DNA of 64,000 nt from Christensenellaceae bacterium (GTDB lineage Bacteria; Bacillota; Clostridia; Christensenellales; UBA1750). Positions 38,556-48,436 of the stretch are shown in pieces. Where the stretch lies: contig JAITGM010000022.1 in assembly GCA_031280685.1 (NCBI GenBank), positions 1-64,000 on the forward strand, in the 5' to 3' direction. Under the pieces are notes generated by a model. That model ran no database searches. It saw only the letters and a program-made list of their open reading frames with translations, and had not been told where the DNA came from. The position numbers were made by a program, and so were the translations under genes. Within the stretch, counting starts at the first letter, position 1, and every line of letters starts with the position of its first letter.

Positions 38556-39509
38556 ATGACCGCACAGTCTTTGGCCGGCTTGCGCAGGGCGCGCAGGAAT
38601 ATTTGGCGGGAGATCTACAACTACCGCTGGATCTACCTGATGATCATTCCCACACTGGTCTTCATCTTTTTGTTTAAATACGTGCCGATGTACGGCATCC
38701 AGCTCGCCTTTAAGAATTATAAGCTCGCTGGCATCGCCGCGAGCCCCTGGAACGACCTTGCCCACTTCAAATACATGATGAACGAGCCTGAGTTCCTGCC
38801 CGCGTTGCGCAACACGGTCGTGATTTCCTTCATGCGCATCCTGGTGGGCTTCCCCTTCCCGATCTTTTTGGCGCTGCTCATCAACGAGTGCTATACGCCG
38901 CGCTACCGCCGCGTTCTGCAAACGGTTTACACCTTCCCCCACTTCCTTTCGTGGGTGCTGCTGGCCGGCATCATGCTCAACCTGCTGGGCTCGACGGGCA
39001 TGGTGCGCAAAGTGGTCATGATCATCAACCCCGAGATGGGCCAGAATTGGAACTTCCTCTACGACGGGAACATCTACCGCTGGGTGCTGGTTCTTTCCGA
39101 CGTGTGGAAGGAGGCCGGCTGGGGCACGATCATCTACCTGGCCGCGATTTCCGGCATCGACCAATCCCTTTACGAGGCCGCTGTGATCGACGGCTGCAAC
39201 CGCTGGCACAAGATCCTCTACATTACCCTGCCGGGCATCGTGAGCATGATCTCAATCCAGTTCGTGCTGCGCGTGGGCTACATCATGGAGGGTGGCTTCG
39301 ACCAGGTTTTTAACACCTACACCCCGCCCGTGTATGAAAAGGGCGACATTATCGACACCTACATATACAGAATCTCGTTTGTGCGCACCTCGGGCGTGGA
39401 CTTGGGCTTTTCCACCGCCGTTGGCCTGTTTAAGAACGTCATCAACTTCATCATGATGCTCTCGGGCAACCTCTTCGTGCGCTCGCTTGGCCAGGAAGCC
39501 GTTCTGTAA
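38556..39509 (+). CDS. Carbohydrate ABC transporter permease (LplB family)
   Basis: ORF; YRWIYLMIIPTLVFIFLFKYVPMYGIQLAFKNYK, YEAAVIDGCNRWHKILYITLPGI. Confidence 0.9.
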   Translation: MTAQSLAGLRRARRNIWREIYNYRWIYLMIIPTLVFIFLFKYVPMYGIQLAFKNYKLAGIAASPWNDLAHFKYMMNEPEFLPALRNTVVISFMRILVGFPFPIFLALLINECYTPRYRRVLQTVYTFPHFLSWVLLAGIMLNLLGSTGMVRKVVMIINPEMGQNWNFLYDGNIYRWVLVLSDVWKEAGWGTIIYLAAISGIDQSLYEAAVIDGCNRWHKILYITLPGIVSMISIQFVLRVGYIMEGGFDQVFNTYTPPVYEKGDIIDTYIYRISFVRTSGVDLGFSTAVGLFKNVINFIMMLSGNLFVRSLGQEAVL

Positions 39510-39522
39510 GGAGGGAAGAAAG

Positions 39523-40446
39523 ATGGCACAAACCGCAATCACCAAGTCTGTGACCGACAGGGTTCTAAAAGAGAATCGCATCCGACGCTTTGGCGCCATT
39601 GATTTCGTCATCCTGTTGTTTTTGAGCCTTTGGGGGCTGCTCATCCTTTATCCCTTCTATAACGCCGTGCTGGTTTCCATCGTGCCAAACACGGTCTACC
39701 AGCGCTATCAGGGCTTCATGCTCCTGCCGCCCGCGGTCACCTGGGATTCCTACGCCTTCACCTTCAAAAACTCCCTCATCTGGACGGGTTACCGCACCAC
39801 CCTCGCCGTAACCGTGCTGGGCACCGCCTACAACATGGCCATGACCATCCTCTGCGGCTACGCGCTAACCAAAACCGCCATGCCGGGCATCAAGGTCATG
39901 CGCTTTTTGCTGGTTTTCACCATGTGGTTCTCGGGCGGGCTGATCCCCTACTACCTGCAGATTAAGAACCTGCACCTGACCGATAATCTCCTCGTCATGG
40001 TGTTGCCCATGGGCGTCAATTTGATGTATCTGCTCATCATTTCAGATAATTTCCGCTCCATCCCGGCTTCGCTCGAGGAATCGGCCAAGATCGACGGCGC
40101 AAACGACTGGACGGTCCTCATCCGCATCATCCTGCCCCTTTGCCTGCCGCTGCTGGCCACCTTTACGCTCTATTACGCCGTCGAGCGCTGGAATGAATGG
40201 TACCACGCCATGCTCTTCATCAAGACCTCGAGCAAGTGGCCGCTGCAAAACGTGCTGCGCACCATCATCAACGATGTCAACATGCTCGCCACAATGAACA
40301 TCCCCGGCCAGGTCAGGCCGGACGTGCAGGGCGATTCCATCAAGATGAGCTCCATCGTCGTTTCGATGCTGCCCATGATGTGCCTCTACCCCTTCCTGCA
40401 GCGCTACTTCCTTTCGGGCCTCACCCTCGGCGCCGTGAAGGAATAG
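39523..40446 (+). CDS. Carbohydrate ABC transporter permease (YtcP family)
   Basis: ORF; LEESAKIDGANDWTVLIRIILPLCLPLLATFTLYYAVERWNEWY; RBS AAGGAGGG. Confidence 0.9.
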   Translation: MAQTAITKSVTDRVLKENRIRRFGAIDFVILLFLSLWGLLILYPFYNAVLVSIVPNTVYQRYQGFMLLPPAVTWDSYAFTFKNSLIWTGYRTTLAVTVLGTAYNMAMTILCGYALTKTAMPGIKVMRFLLVFTMWFSGGLIPYYLQIKNLHLTDNLLVMVLPMGVNLMYLLIISDNFRSIPASLEESAKIDGANDWTVLIRIILPLCLPLLATFTLYYAVERWNEWYHAMLFIKTSSKWPLQNVLRTIINDVNMLATMNIPGQVRPDVQGDSIKMSSIVVSMLPMMCLYPFLQRYFLSGLTLGAVKE

Positions 40447-40512
40447 CCTTCCCCCCTTTTTTCGCCCCTTATGAAGGGAACCCCTTTTTTAGATACCGAG
40501 AGGAGGAGAATC

Positions 40513-42192
40513 ATGAAAAGATTGTTGACCTTGGGCCTGGCGCTCTTGCTCGTGCTGAGCATGGCGGCCTGCCAATCCCCGTCGCCCGGTGGCGAGCCCA
40601 CGGCGGCCCCGGCGACCGATAAGCCGGCGACCAGCGCCCCGGCCACCGGCGACGCGACCGAAGCCCCGGCAGCCGGCCCGGACTACAGCACCCCGCTGAC
40701 GGTTTCAATGAACGTGCTCAACGCCGAAAAGAATGGCATCGACGTGCGGCATGAGATCGTCAAAGAGATCTTCAACCTGAGCTTTGACTATGTTCCCATC
40801 GACTGGAGCGACTGGAACACGAAGATTTCGACCTGGGTCGCCACTGACGATGCCCCCGACCTGATTTGGTGGGATCTTAAGGGCGCGCAGGCCCAGCAGT
40901 TCGCCGATTGGGCCCGCCAGGGCGCCTTCGCCCCGCTGGACGCGCAATACTTCAGCGAAAGCCGCCCTAACCTCAAGCAGACCTACGATACCTCCAAGTC
41001 AATCGATGCGCTGAGCGTTGATGGCACCCTGTATGCCTGGCCTGCGATGCGCGCTAACTCCCCCGAGGCGCAGAACTGCTATACCTCGCACTGGTCCTAT
41101 CGCAGGGACTGGGCGAGGGCGGTCGGCCTGTATAAGGAGGGCGATATCTACACCTGGGATGAGTGGATAGCCCTGCTCACCGCCATCCGCGATCAGGATC
41201 CCGGCGGAAACAAGGACGCCAACGCGGTTTTGGTCATGCCTACCTGGGGCTTCCCGCACGCTGCTGCCTTGTTCATCGGCCCGCCCGCAGCGGAAGGCAA
41301 CGAAACCAGCTCCTACATCAAGGACGCCAGCGGCAAGTATATTTGGCCCTGCGCAACCGAGGATTTCAAAAAGGGCGTCAAGATCACCTACGACATGTAC
41401 CAGCAAGGCCTGATCTACAAGGATAATATCCTGTTCAACGCCTCAGAAGCCGAGAACATGATCAAGTCGGGCTTGGCCTTTGCCAACTACAACGTCACCG
41501 GCTCCCTCAATGCCTGGACCGACACCATGATCACGGATGGCGTCATCAAAGAGCGCTCTGATTTTGGTATCGCAATCGTTCAGGCTTGGGATGGCAACTG
41601 GTACATGACCCAGACCGAGGATTACTGGACCGTCACCGCCATGAGCCACAAAATCAGCGAAGAGAAAATCAATCGCGTTTTGGACTTCTGGGAGTATCTG
41701 CACACCACAGACGGCATGCGGATGCGTACCTGGGGCCGCGAGGGCGTGGACTTTGAAGTCACCGGGCCGGATCCCGTGGATGTGAAGATCCTCTGGCCCT
41801 TCGATGAAAGCCTGCAGGCCTATATCAACCCCTTCACCAATATTTCTGAGTTTGGCGAATCGAACGCGGCCTGCGGCAGCAAGATCAACTCCCTCCTCAT
41901 CGGGCCGGATGCCATTCCCTACATGTTCGAGGAACGCAACAGGCTCTGGAGCACCATGGGCGCGGGCGAAATTCCCGTGGTCATCAAGGAATTCGACTAT
42001 GACGTTTCCTTCGGCTCCGCCCCGAACAAAGACAAGAATGGTTCCTTCGGCTCCACCTCGAAAGAAAAGCTGGTCGCCCTGCTGGCACAGCCCGGTATCG
42101 ACATCGAGGCCGAGTGGGATAAGGTCGTTGCCTCCATGATGCCCGAAGTGCAAAAGGTTCTGGACGAACTCAACAACGGCGAGCTTAAGTAA
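40513..42192 (+). CDS. Extracellular solute-binding lipoprotein (LplA-like)
   Basis: Lipobox LSMAACQS; follows LplB/YtcP permeases; RBS GAGGAGG. Confidence 0.88.
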   Translation: MKRLLTLGLALLLVLSMAACQSPSPGGEPTAAPATDKPATSAPATGDATEAPAAGPDYSTPLTVSMNVLNAEKNGIDVRHEIVKEIFNLSFDYVPIDWSDWNTKISTWVATDDAPDLIWWDLKGAQAQQFADWARQGAFAPLDAQYFSESRPNLKQTYDTSKSIDALSVDGTLYAWPAMRANSPEAQNCYTSHWSYRRDWARAVGLYKEGDIYTWDEWIALLTAIRDQDPGGNKDANAVLVMPTWGFPHAAALFIGPPAAEGNETSSYIKDASGKYIWPCATEDFKKGVKITYDMYQQGLIYKDNILFNASEAENMIKSGLAFANYNVTGSLNAWTDTMITDGVIKERSDFGIAIVQAWDGNWYMTQTEDYWTVTAMSHKISEEKINRVLDFWEYLHTTDGMRMRTWGREGVDFEVTGPDPVDVKILWPFDESLQAYINPFTNISEFGESNAACGSKINSLLIGPDAIPYMFEERNRLWSTMGAGEIPVVIKEFDYDVSFGSAPNKDKNGSFGSTSKEKLVALLAQPGIDIEAEWDKVVASMMPEVQKVLDELNNGELK

Positions 42193-42224
42193 GCTTCCGA
42201 ATTCGGTGAAAACGATCCCCTCCT

Positions 42225-42249
42225 GGCCCCAAAGCTATGCTTTGGGGCC
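42225..42249 (+). terminator. Terminator-like hairpin after carbohydrate ABC operon
   Basis: GGCCCCAAAGC-TAT-GCTTTGGGGCC then CGTTTT. Confidence 0.75.
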
Positions 42250-42615
42250 CGTTTTATGCAGCTCCGTCGCTTCGCGGGGCACGTTGCCCTCCGCGCAACC
42301 CCAACTGGATGCCTCTCACACTTTATTCCACCCCAAGCGGGGAAGCAACTTCCCCGCACCCCTTCAGGGATGGGCCTAGGGCAATTCTCGCTTCGCGAAA
42401 CGCTGTTTTAGGCCTAACAAACTCTTCGAGCCCGCCGCCTGCGGGCGGGATTTAACCACACGAAGCGTCTAGCGAACGAAAGCGAGATTAAATCGGCCTG
42501 AATCCACAAAAAAACGCCGCCCTTGCCAGTTGCGCAGCCATGGCATGCGGCGGCAAGCTCAGCGATGGTGCACGAGTTACGCCCTCGGGGGGCGGGCCCG
42601 GAAGTTCCTACCGGG

Positions 42616-42679
42616 GGCGGCTGCATAAAGGCTCAGGCCGACCCCACAGGTTCGAAGCCTGAGCCTTTATGCAGCCGCC
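42616..42679. repeat. Long perfect inverted repeat between convergent operons
   Basis: 23-bp arms GGCGGCTGCATAAAGGCTCAGGC / GCCTGAGCCTTTATGCAGCCGCC, 18-nt loop. Confidence 0.85.
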
Positions 42680-42811
42680 AGCCGCGCGACGCGCGGCGCC
42701 CGCCCATTGGCGCGCTCGCGGAAGCGAGCCCGCCTTCGTTCCCTTGCCCCCCTCAGCGACGAAACGGATCGCGCCGGGAAGCTTTATTCCCAGAAGCGAG
42801 CCAAAATCGGC

Positions 42812-43990
42812 CTAGAATGGAGCCTTTTGAATGCGTTCCATGGCTTCGAGCACGGCCTCGCGCTCGCCGAAGGCGGTCAGCCGCAAGTAGCCTTCGCCCA
42901 TCTTGCCAAAGCCCGCGCCCGGCGTGCCCACGATCTGCAGATCATTGAGCAGGTAATCGAAATAGGCCCAGGATTTCAGGCCATTCGGGCACTTCAGCCA
43001 GATATAGGGCGACTGGGAACCACCAAAGTACTTCGTGAAGGAGCCGATGGCCTTGCCCATGATGGCCGCGTTCTCTTTATAAAAGGCGATGGCCTCCATG
43101 CACTGGGCATAGCCCTCCTTGCCAAAGGCAGCCTCGGCGCCGCGCTGCACCGGGTAGGAAACACCGTTGAACTTGGTGGCCTGGCGGCGCAGCCAAAGCG
43201 CGCCGATGCTCTGCCCGCCGCGGGAAAGCTCCTTGGGGATGATGGTATAGCCGCAGCGCACGCCGGTGAACCCAGCGGTCTTTGACATGGAGCACATCTC
43301 GACCGCGCAAGTGCGCGCACCTTCGATCGAGAAGATGCTGCGCGGCAGGGCGGGATCTGAAATAAAGGCCTCGTAGGCAGCGTCATAGAGGATGACAGCG
43401 CCCTGATCATTCGCGTAATCGACCCAAGCCTTCAAGCCTTCCCTGGTGTAGACCGCGCCGGTCGGGTTGTTGGGCGAGCAAAGGTAGATAATGTCTGCCC
43501 GCACGCTCGGATCCGGCAAGGGCAGGAAGCCGTTTTCTTCGCTTCCGTTCATGTAGAGGATGCGGCGGCCGCTCATGAGATTGGAGTCGAGATAGACCGG
43601 GTAGACCGGATCCGGCATCAAAACCGCGTTGTCCACATCGAAAATATCGCCAAAATTACCCGCGTCGGACTTCGCTCCGTCGTTGACGTAGACCTCTGAA
43701 GGGTCAGTCCGAACCCCCAGGGTGGCGTAGTAGGCGGCGATGGCCTCGCGGAGGAAGTCATAACCCTCATAGGGCGGGTAGCCCCTGAAGCCCTGCTTTT
43801 GGCCAAGCTCGGCAGCGGCCTTTTGCATGGCTTCGACCACGACGGGCGCGAGCGGGCCCGACACATCGCCGATGCCCATGCGCAGCACCTTCTTGCCGGG
43901 GTTTGCCTTAACGTAGTCGCTCGTGCGCTTGCCGACCTCGGCAAAGAGGTAGTTTTGGGGCATCTTCTCGAAGTTTGTGTTGATCTTCAT
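42812..43990 (-). CDS. dapL: LL-diaminopimelate aminotransferase
   Basis: MGIGDVSGPLAPVVVEAM, FRGYPPYEGYDFLREAIA, YVNDGAKSDAGNFGDIF, SMSKTAGFTGVRCGY. Confidence 0.94.
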   Translation of the reverse strand: MKINTNFEKMPQNYLFAEVGKRTSDYVKANPGKKVLRMGIGDVSGPLAPVVVEAMQKAAAELGQKQGFRGYPPYEGYDFLREAIAAYYATLGVRTDPSEVYVNDGAKSDAGNFGDIFDVDNAVLMPDPVYPVYLDSNLMSGRRILYMNGSEENGFLPLPDPSVRADIIYLCSPNNPTGAVYTREGLKAWVDYANDQGAVILYDAAYEAFISDPALPRSIFSIEGARTCAVEMCSMSKTAGFTGVRCGYTIIPKELSRGGQSIGALWLRRQATKFNGVSYPVQRGAEAAFGKEGYAQCMEAIAFYKENAAIMGKAIGSFTKYFGGSQSPYIWLKCPNGLKSWAYFDYLLNDLQIVGTPGAGFGKMGEGYLRLTAFGEREAVLEAMERIQKAPF

Positions 43991-44016
43991 GCGCGGAATC
44001 CTCCTAATTTGGGGTT

Positions 44017-45612
44017 TTACTCCTCAAGCGTGGCCTGAATGAAGGCCCTAAAGAGCGGATGCGCCCGGTTGGGGCGGGATTTGAACTCGGGGTGGTATTG
44101 CACCCCTACGAAGAAGCGCTGCCCGGGCAGCTCAATGGCTTCGACCAGGCGGCCATCGGGCGAAAGGCCGCTCAAGAGCATGCCGTGCTTGGTCATTTCC
44201 TCGCGGTAGTCGTTGTTGAACTCGTAGCGGTGGCGGTGGCGCTCGGCGATGAGGGGCAGGCCGTAGGCTTCCGCCATCCTGGAGCCAGGCGCGATGGCGC
44301 AGGGGTAGGCGCCCAGGCGCATGGTGCCGCCCTTGGGCAGGTTGCCCTGTTGGTCGGGCATCAGGTCGATCACGCTGCGCAGGCCGTTTTCGGCGAACTC
44401 GCTCGAGTTTGCGTCAGGCATGTTCAGCACGTGGCGGGCAAACTCGATCACCGCGATTTGCAGCCCCAGGCAGATGCCCAGGTAGGGGGTTTTGTTTTCC
44501 CTCGCGTAGCGCGCCGCCAGGATCATCCCCTCGATGCCGCGCTCGCCAAAGCCGCCGGGCACCAGGATGCCATCGCAAGAGGCCAAAATCTCGCCCACGT
44601 TCGCCGGGCTGATCTCCTCCGCGTCGATCCAGTCGATCTCGACCGTGGCCGCGTTTTCGTAGCCCGCGTGCTGCAGCGCCTCCGCGACCGAAAGGTAGGC
44701 GTCGTGCAACTTGATGTACTTGCCCACCAAGGCGATTTTTACGCTCTTGCTGCGCGCGCGGATGCGGCCGAGCATGTCGTACCAATCGCTCAAATCGGGG
44801 CCCTTGTTGGTCAGGCCAAGCTCGCGCAGCACGTTGCGCGCAAGGCCGGCGTCTTCGAGCATGATGGGGCACTCATAGAGCACCGGCAGGGTGATGTTGG
44901 GAATGACGCAATCTGGCTTGACGTTGCAAAACAGCGAGATCTTGCGCACAATATCGTCCTGCAGGGGCTCATCGCAGCGGGCCACGATGATATCGGGGAA
45001 GATGCCCATGGCCTGCAGCTCCCTGACCGAATGCTGCGTGGGCTTGGATTTATATTCGCCGCTCGATTTGATGTAGGGCACCAGGGTGACGTGGATGAAA
45101 AGGCAGTTATCGCGGCCATGCTCGATCGCCACCTGGCGGATTGCCTCTAAAAAGGGCTGGCTCTCGATATCGCCAATGGTGCCGCCCAGCTCGGTTAGAA
45201 CGATCTCCGCACCCGATCGCTCGGCCACGGAATGGATAAAGCCCTTGATCTCGTTGGTGATGTGCGGAATGACCTGCACGGTTTCGCCCAGAAACTCTCC
45301 GCTTCTTTCCTTCGTGAGGACGTTCCAATAGACCTTGCCCATGGTCAGGTTCGAGAACGTGTTGAGGTCTTCATCGATGAAGCGCTCATAGTGGCCAAGG
45401 TCGAGGTCGGTTTCCGCGCCATCCTCGGTGACGAAGACTTCCCCGTGCTGATAAGGGCTCATGGTGCCCGGATCGACGTTGATGTAGGGGTCGAGCTTCT
45501 GCGCGCTGACCTTGAAGCCGCGGGCCTTGAGCAGCCTGCCCAGCGAAGCTGCCGTGATTCCCTTGCCCAGGCCCGAAACGACGCCGCCAGTTATGAAGAT
45601 GTACTTCACCAT
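44017..45612 (-). CDS. pyrG: CTP synthase
   Basis: [82 protein letters not shown]. Confidence 0.97.
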   Translation of the reverse strand: MVKYIFITGGVVSGLGKGITAASLGRLLKARGFKVSAQKLDPYINVDPGTMSPYQHGEVFVTEDGAETDLDLGHYERFIDEDLNTFSNLTMGKVYWNVLTKERSGEFLGETVQVIPHITNEIKGFIHSVAERSGAEIVLTELGGTIGDIESQPFLEAIRQVAIEHGRDNCLFIHVTLVPYIKSSGEYKSKPTQHSVRELQAMGIFPDIIVARCDEPLQDDIVRKISLFCNVKPDCVIPNITLPVLYECPIMLEDAGLARNVLRELGLTNKGPDLSDWYDMLGRIRARSKSVKIALVGKYIKLHDAYLSVAEALQHAGYENAATVEIDWIDAEEISPANVGEILASCDGILVPGGFGERGIEGMILAARYARENKTPYLGICLGLQIAVIEFARHVLNMPDANSSEFAENGLRSVIDLMPDQQGNLPKGGTMRLGAYPCAIAPGSRMAEAYGLPLIAERHRHRYEFNNDYREEMTKHGMLLSGLSPDGRLVEAIELPGQRFFVGVQYHPEFKSRPNRAHPLFRAFIQATLEE

Positions 45613-45668
45613 TACCCCGAGTCCTCCTTCGAAATTCCCTTGTTTAAAGATAAAGATCAGGCAGAGCC

Positions 45669-46238
45669 CTAAATATACAAATCCAAAATGTCTTGCGCAG
45701 CCTGCCGCTTGGGGATGCGCTGATCCATGGCCTGTTTTTCGATGAAATGGTGGGCCTGCGGCTCGGTCAGGCCGCGCTGCTCGATCAGCAGCCATTTCGC
45801 GCGGTTTACCAGGCGCTGTTCGTCTAAGCGCTCGTACAACCTGCGGTTTTCTTCCCGCAGGGCGGCGATCTTGACGTGCGCGGCCAGCGCAAGGCGCACC
45901 GCCTGCAAAAAGTTTTGCCCGTTGATCGGCTTGCCCAGGGTCAGCACCCCGGAATCGCCCATCGAGGCGGCCGCGCCGTCAAGCTCTTCCTGACGAACGA
46001 GCAAGAGCGAGGCAAGACCCAGAGTAGAAGCCGCAAAAAGGGCGAGCTCCGGGCCGTTTTCTCCGTTTAAAGGAGCGTTGACCACCACGATGGAAAAGGG
46101 CCTGTTCGTGAGCAGCCGCCTGGCCTCGCTGCCGGAGGCCGCGGTTTCGATGGAGGGAAGGCGAATCTCTTCCAGCAGCGAGCGAAGGGCTAGGCGCCCC
46201 TTTTCGCTGGAGGAAATCAGCAAAGCGCCGCCGGTCAA
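45669..46238 (-). CDS. ANTAR domain protein with receiver-like N-terminus
   Basis: C-terminal ANTAR-like [44 protein letters not shown]-terminal receiver-like fold with [12 protein letters not shown]. Confidence 0.88.
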   Translation of the reverse strand: MTGGALLISSSEKGRLALRSLLEEIRLPSIETAASGSEARRLLTNRPFSIVVVNAPLNGENGPELALFAASTLGLASLLLVRQEELDGAAASMGDSGVLTLGKPINGQNFLQAVRLALAAHVKIAALREENRRLYERLDEQRLVNRAKWLLIEQRGLTEPQAHHFIEKQAMDQRIPKRQAAQDILDLYI

Positions 46239-46271
46239 AGTTGCACCCCCTTTCCGGTTCAGCGGGGAGGA

Positions 46272-47546
46272 TCAAATCACGGGGAAGTCGTTTTCGATCT
46301 CGAAGCTCTCGGCGTCGCCCGAGCGGAACATCCTCTCGTACTCGCTGAGCTTGTGCGAAAGGAAGGGCCCCGCAAAGCGCTGGGGCAGGGCTTTTTTAAC
46401 CAGATCCGAGCGCCGCGCCAGGCTCACCGCCTCTTCCAGACTGGCCGGCAGGCTGCCCAGCACCTCGCCCTCAGGCTCAAGCGCAAGCCGCCTTTCGATG
46501 CCCTCGGCCCCAGCCTCGAGCAGCAGCGCAAAGCCGATGTAGGGGTTCATGGCAGGGTCTGGCGAGCGAAGCTCGATGTGGGCGCTCCCGCCGCCCGCCT
46601 GCGGCACGCGCAAGAGCTGCGCCAGGTTCTGGTTCGACCAGGCGATCTCGCCCGGGGCATCAAATCGCCCGAGGCGCGAATACGAACCCGGCAGTGGGTT
46701 TAAGAAGGCGCTGATCTCGGCCACGCGCGAGAGAATGCCCTGCATGAAGGCCTGGGCGACCTCGGTCAGGCCATTTTCGCCCTTGATGACGTTCTCGCCG
46801 TCCTTTTCCAGGGCGATGGAAACGTGCAGGCCGCTGCCACTCTGCTCCTTGAGCGGCTTGGGGAGGAGCGACGCGTAAAGCCCAAAGCTTGAAGCCACGG
46901 TTTTGGCCACGTTCGTGAAGGCGACGTAAGCGTCCGCCATCTTGATCGGGCTTCTGCGGTGCAGGTCGATCTCGTTTTGCCCGGGGCCGGACTCGTGCAG
47001 CGAGGAGGAAGGCCTAATGCCCATCTGCTCAAGATTCAGGCAGATCTCACGGCGGACGTTTTCGCCCTTATCGAGCGGAGCGAAGTCCAGATAGCCGGCC
47101 TGGTCGTGCGGCGCGAGGATGGGCTGGCCCTGATCGCCCAAATTGAAGAGGTAAAACTCGCACTCCAGGGCGATCTTTGCCGTGTAGCCAAGCGCGAAAA
47201 GGCGCTTTACGCTGCTCTTGAGGATGCGCCTGCCGTCGAGTTCGAAGGGCTCGCCGCTGGAATAGAGGATGTCGCAATACACCCTGGCGACCCTGCCGCC
47301 CTGCTGCGGGCGCCAGGGAAGCAGCGCCATGGTTGAAAGATCCGGCATCAAGATGAGGTCGGATCCCTTGGTATCGACAAAGCCAAAGATGCCCGAGGCA
47401 TCGAAGCTCTTGCCGAAGGCCGCCACGTTCTCGAACTCGTCTGCCATGATGGAGATGCTCTTGAGCCTGCCGAACAGATCACAGAAAGCCAGTCGGATGA
47501 ACTTCACGTCGTTTTCGCCCAAAAATGCGCCGGTGTCTTCGGTCAT
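46272..47546 (-). CDS. Glutamine synthetase (glnA-type)
   Basis: FIRLAFCDLFGRLKSISI, DLSTMALLPWRPQQGGRVARVYCDI, LECEFYLF, HESGPGQNEIDLH. Confidence 0.92.
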   Translation of the reverse strand: MTEDTGAFLGENDVKFIRLAFCDLFGRLKSISIMADEFENVAAFGKSFDASGIFGFVDTKGSDLILMPDLSTMALLPWRPQQGGRVARVYCDILYSSGEPFELDGRRILKSSVKRLFALGYTAKIALECEFYLFNLGDQGQPILAPHDQAGYLDFAPLDKGENVRREICLNLEQMGIRPSSSLHESGPGQNEIDLHRRSPIKMADAYVAFTNVAKTVASSFGLYASLLPKPLKEQSGSGLHVSIALEKDGENVIKGENGLTEVAQAFMQGILSRVAEISAFLNPLPGSYSRLGRFDAPGEIAWSNQNLAQLLRVPQAGGGSAHIELRSPDPAMNPYIGFALLLEAGAEGIERRLALEPEGEVLGSLPASLEEAVSLARRSDLVKKALPQRFAGPFLSHKLSEYERMFRSGDAESFEIENDFPVI

Positions 47547-47581
47547 GGCCTATTCCTCCTTCATGGCTCGTAAAATAGAAG

Positions 47582-47613
47582 GCCCCGCGGCGCCTTTGGC
47601 GGAGGAGCGGGGC
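47582..47613 (-). promoter_or_regulatory. Leader hairpin, candidate attenuator of minus-strand glutamine synthetase
   Basis: Minus GCCCCGC-tcctc-CGCC-AAA-GGCG-c-GCGGGGC followed by CTTCTATTTT. Confidence 0.4.
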
Positions 47614-47647
47614 GATGAGCGCTGTGCTTTGGGCCAAGGCCCAGTCT

Positions 47648-47676
47648 ATTTTAAAAGATGCGGCGAAAAGTTGCAA
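47648..47676 (-). promoter_or_regulatory. Sigma-A promoter of minus-strand glutamine synthetase
   Basis: TTGCAA-17-TAAAAT on minus strand. Confidence 0.55.
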
Positions 47677-47719
47677 GCGGCTTTTGCGGCCGGGCCGTAA
47701 AAAGCTGCTTTTTGAAGGC

Positions 47720-48436
47720 CTAATAAACGGTATAGAGCCGCTTATAGGGGTTTTTGGAGTTCGGGCTGAGCAGGGTGAACTCCCCTTGCAAAATCGCGCC
47801 CGCATCGCCGCCGAAGGCAGCGCAAAAGGCCTCGACATCGCCGCGAATCAGCTCCAGGTCGGCCCTTTCGGCGGATCTAGCCTCGACCTGGCTGGGCAGC
47901 ACCGCGCTGCCCAGGCCGCCGCGCACATAGATGCGGCCGCCGTGCATCCCCGTGGCGCAAAAATCGCCCACCGGGGTTGCACCGGCGAGGTTCAGCACCA
48001 CGATGCGCCCGCCCGCCTGGTACTCGCCCAGGAAGGAGCCTGCCCTGCCGCCCATGACGATGACGGGCACCTTCTCTCTATATTCCTTCATGTGGATGCC
48101 GCAGCGGTAACCCACGTTGCCCTTGATCAGAATGCGCCCGCCGCGCATCGCGTAGCCCACGGCATCGCCGCAAGAGCCGTTGACCACGATCTCGCCATCG
48201 TTCATCGTGTCGCCCACGGCATCCTGCGCGTTGCCGCCCACGAGGATGCGCGCGCCGTTCATGTAGGCGCCCAGCGCGTTGCCGGGCACGCCCTGCAGCC
48301 TGAGCGTCTTGCCCGAAAGCCCGGCGCCGATGTAGCGCTGCCCCGTGACCCCGGTCACGGTCAGCTCCGCCGCGGAAGCCGCCTTAATCTCTTCGTTTAA
48401 GGCCCTGAAGACCTTGCCGCTTGCCTGAATCGTCAT
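47720..48436 (-). CDS. Glutamate synthase alpha-subunit C-terminal (GXGXG) domain protein
   Basis: Repeated GXXXG: GNALGAYMNGARILVGGNAQDAVGDTMNDGEIVVNGSCGDAVGYAMRGGRILIKGNVGYRCGIHMKEY. Confidence 0.9.
   Translation of the reverse strand: MTIQASGKVFRALNEEIKAASAAELTVTGVTGQRYIGAGLSGKTLRLQGVPGNALGAYMNGARILVGGNAQDAVGDTMNDGEIVVNGSCGDAVGYAMRGGRILIKGNVGYRCGIHMKEYREKVPVIVMGGRAGSFLGEYQAGGRIVVLNLAGATPVGDFCATGMHGGRIYVRGGLGSAVLPSQVEARSAERADLELIRGDVEAFCAAFGGDAGAILQGEFTLLSPNSKNPYKRLYTVY

Noticed and set aside
42414-42626. 70-aa minus-strand ORF in the intergenic mosaic
   Set aside because: Low-complexity, no RBS, overlaps palindromic noncoding sequence; likely spurious translation.
42641-42662. tRNA-like GGTTCGAAGCC (T-loop signature)
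   Set aside because: It lies in the loop and arm of the 42616-42679 inverted repeat; no acceptor, D or anticodon arms could be found.
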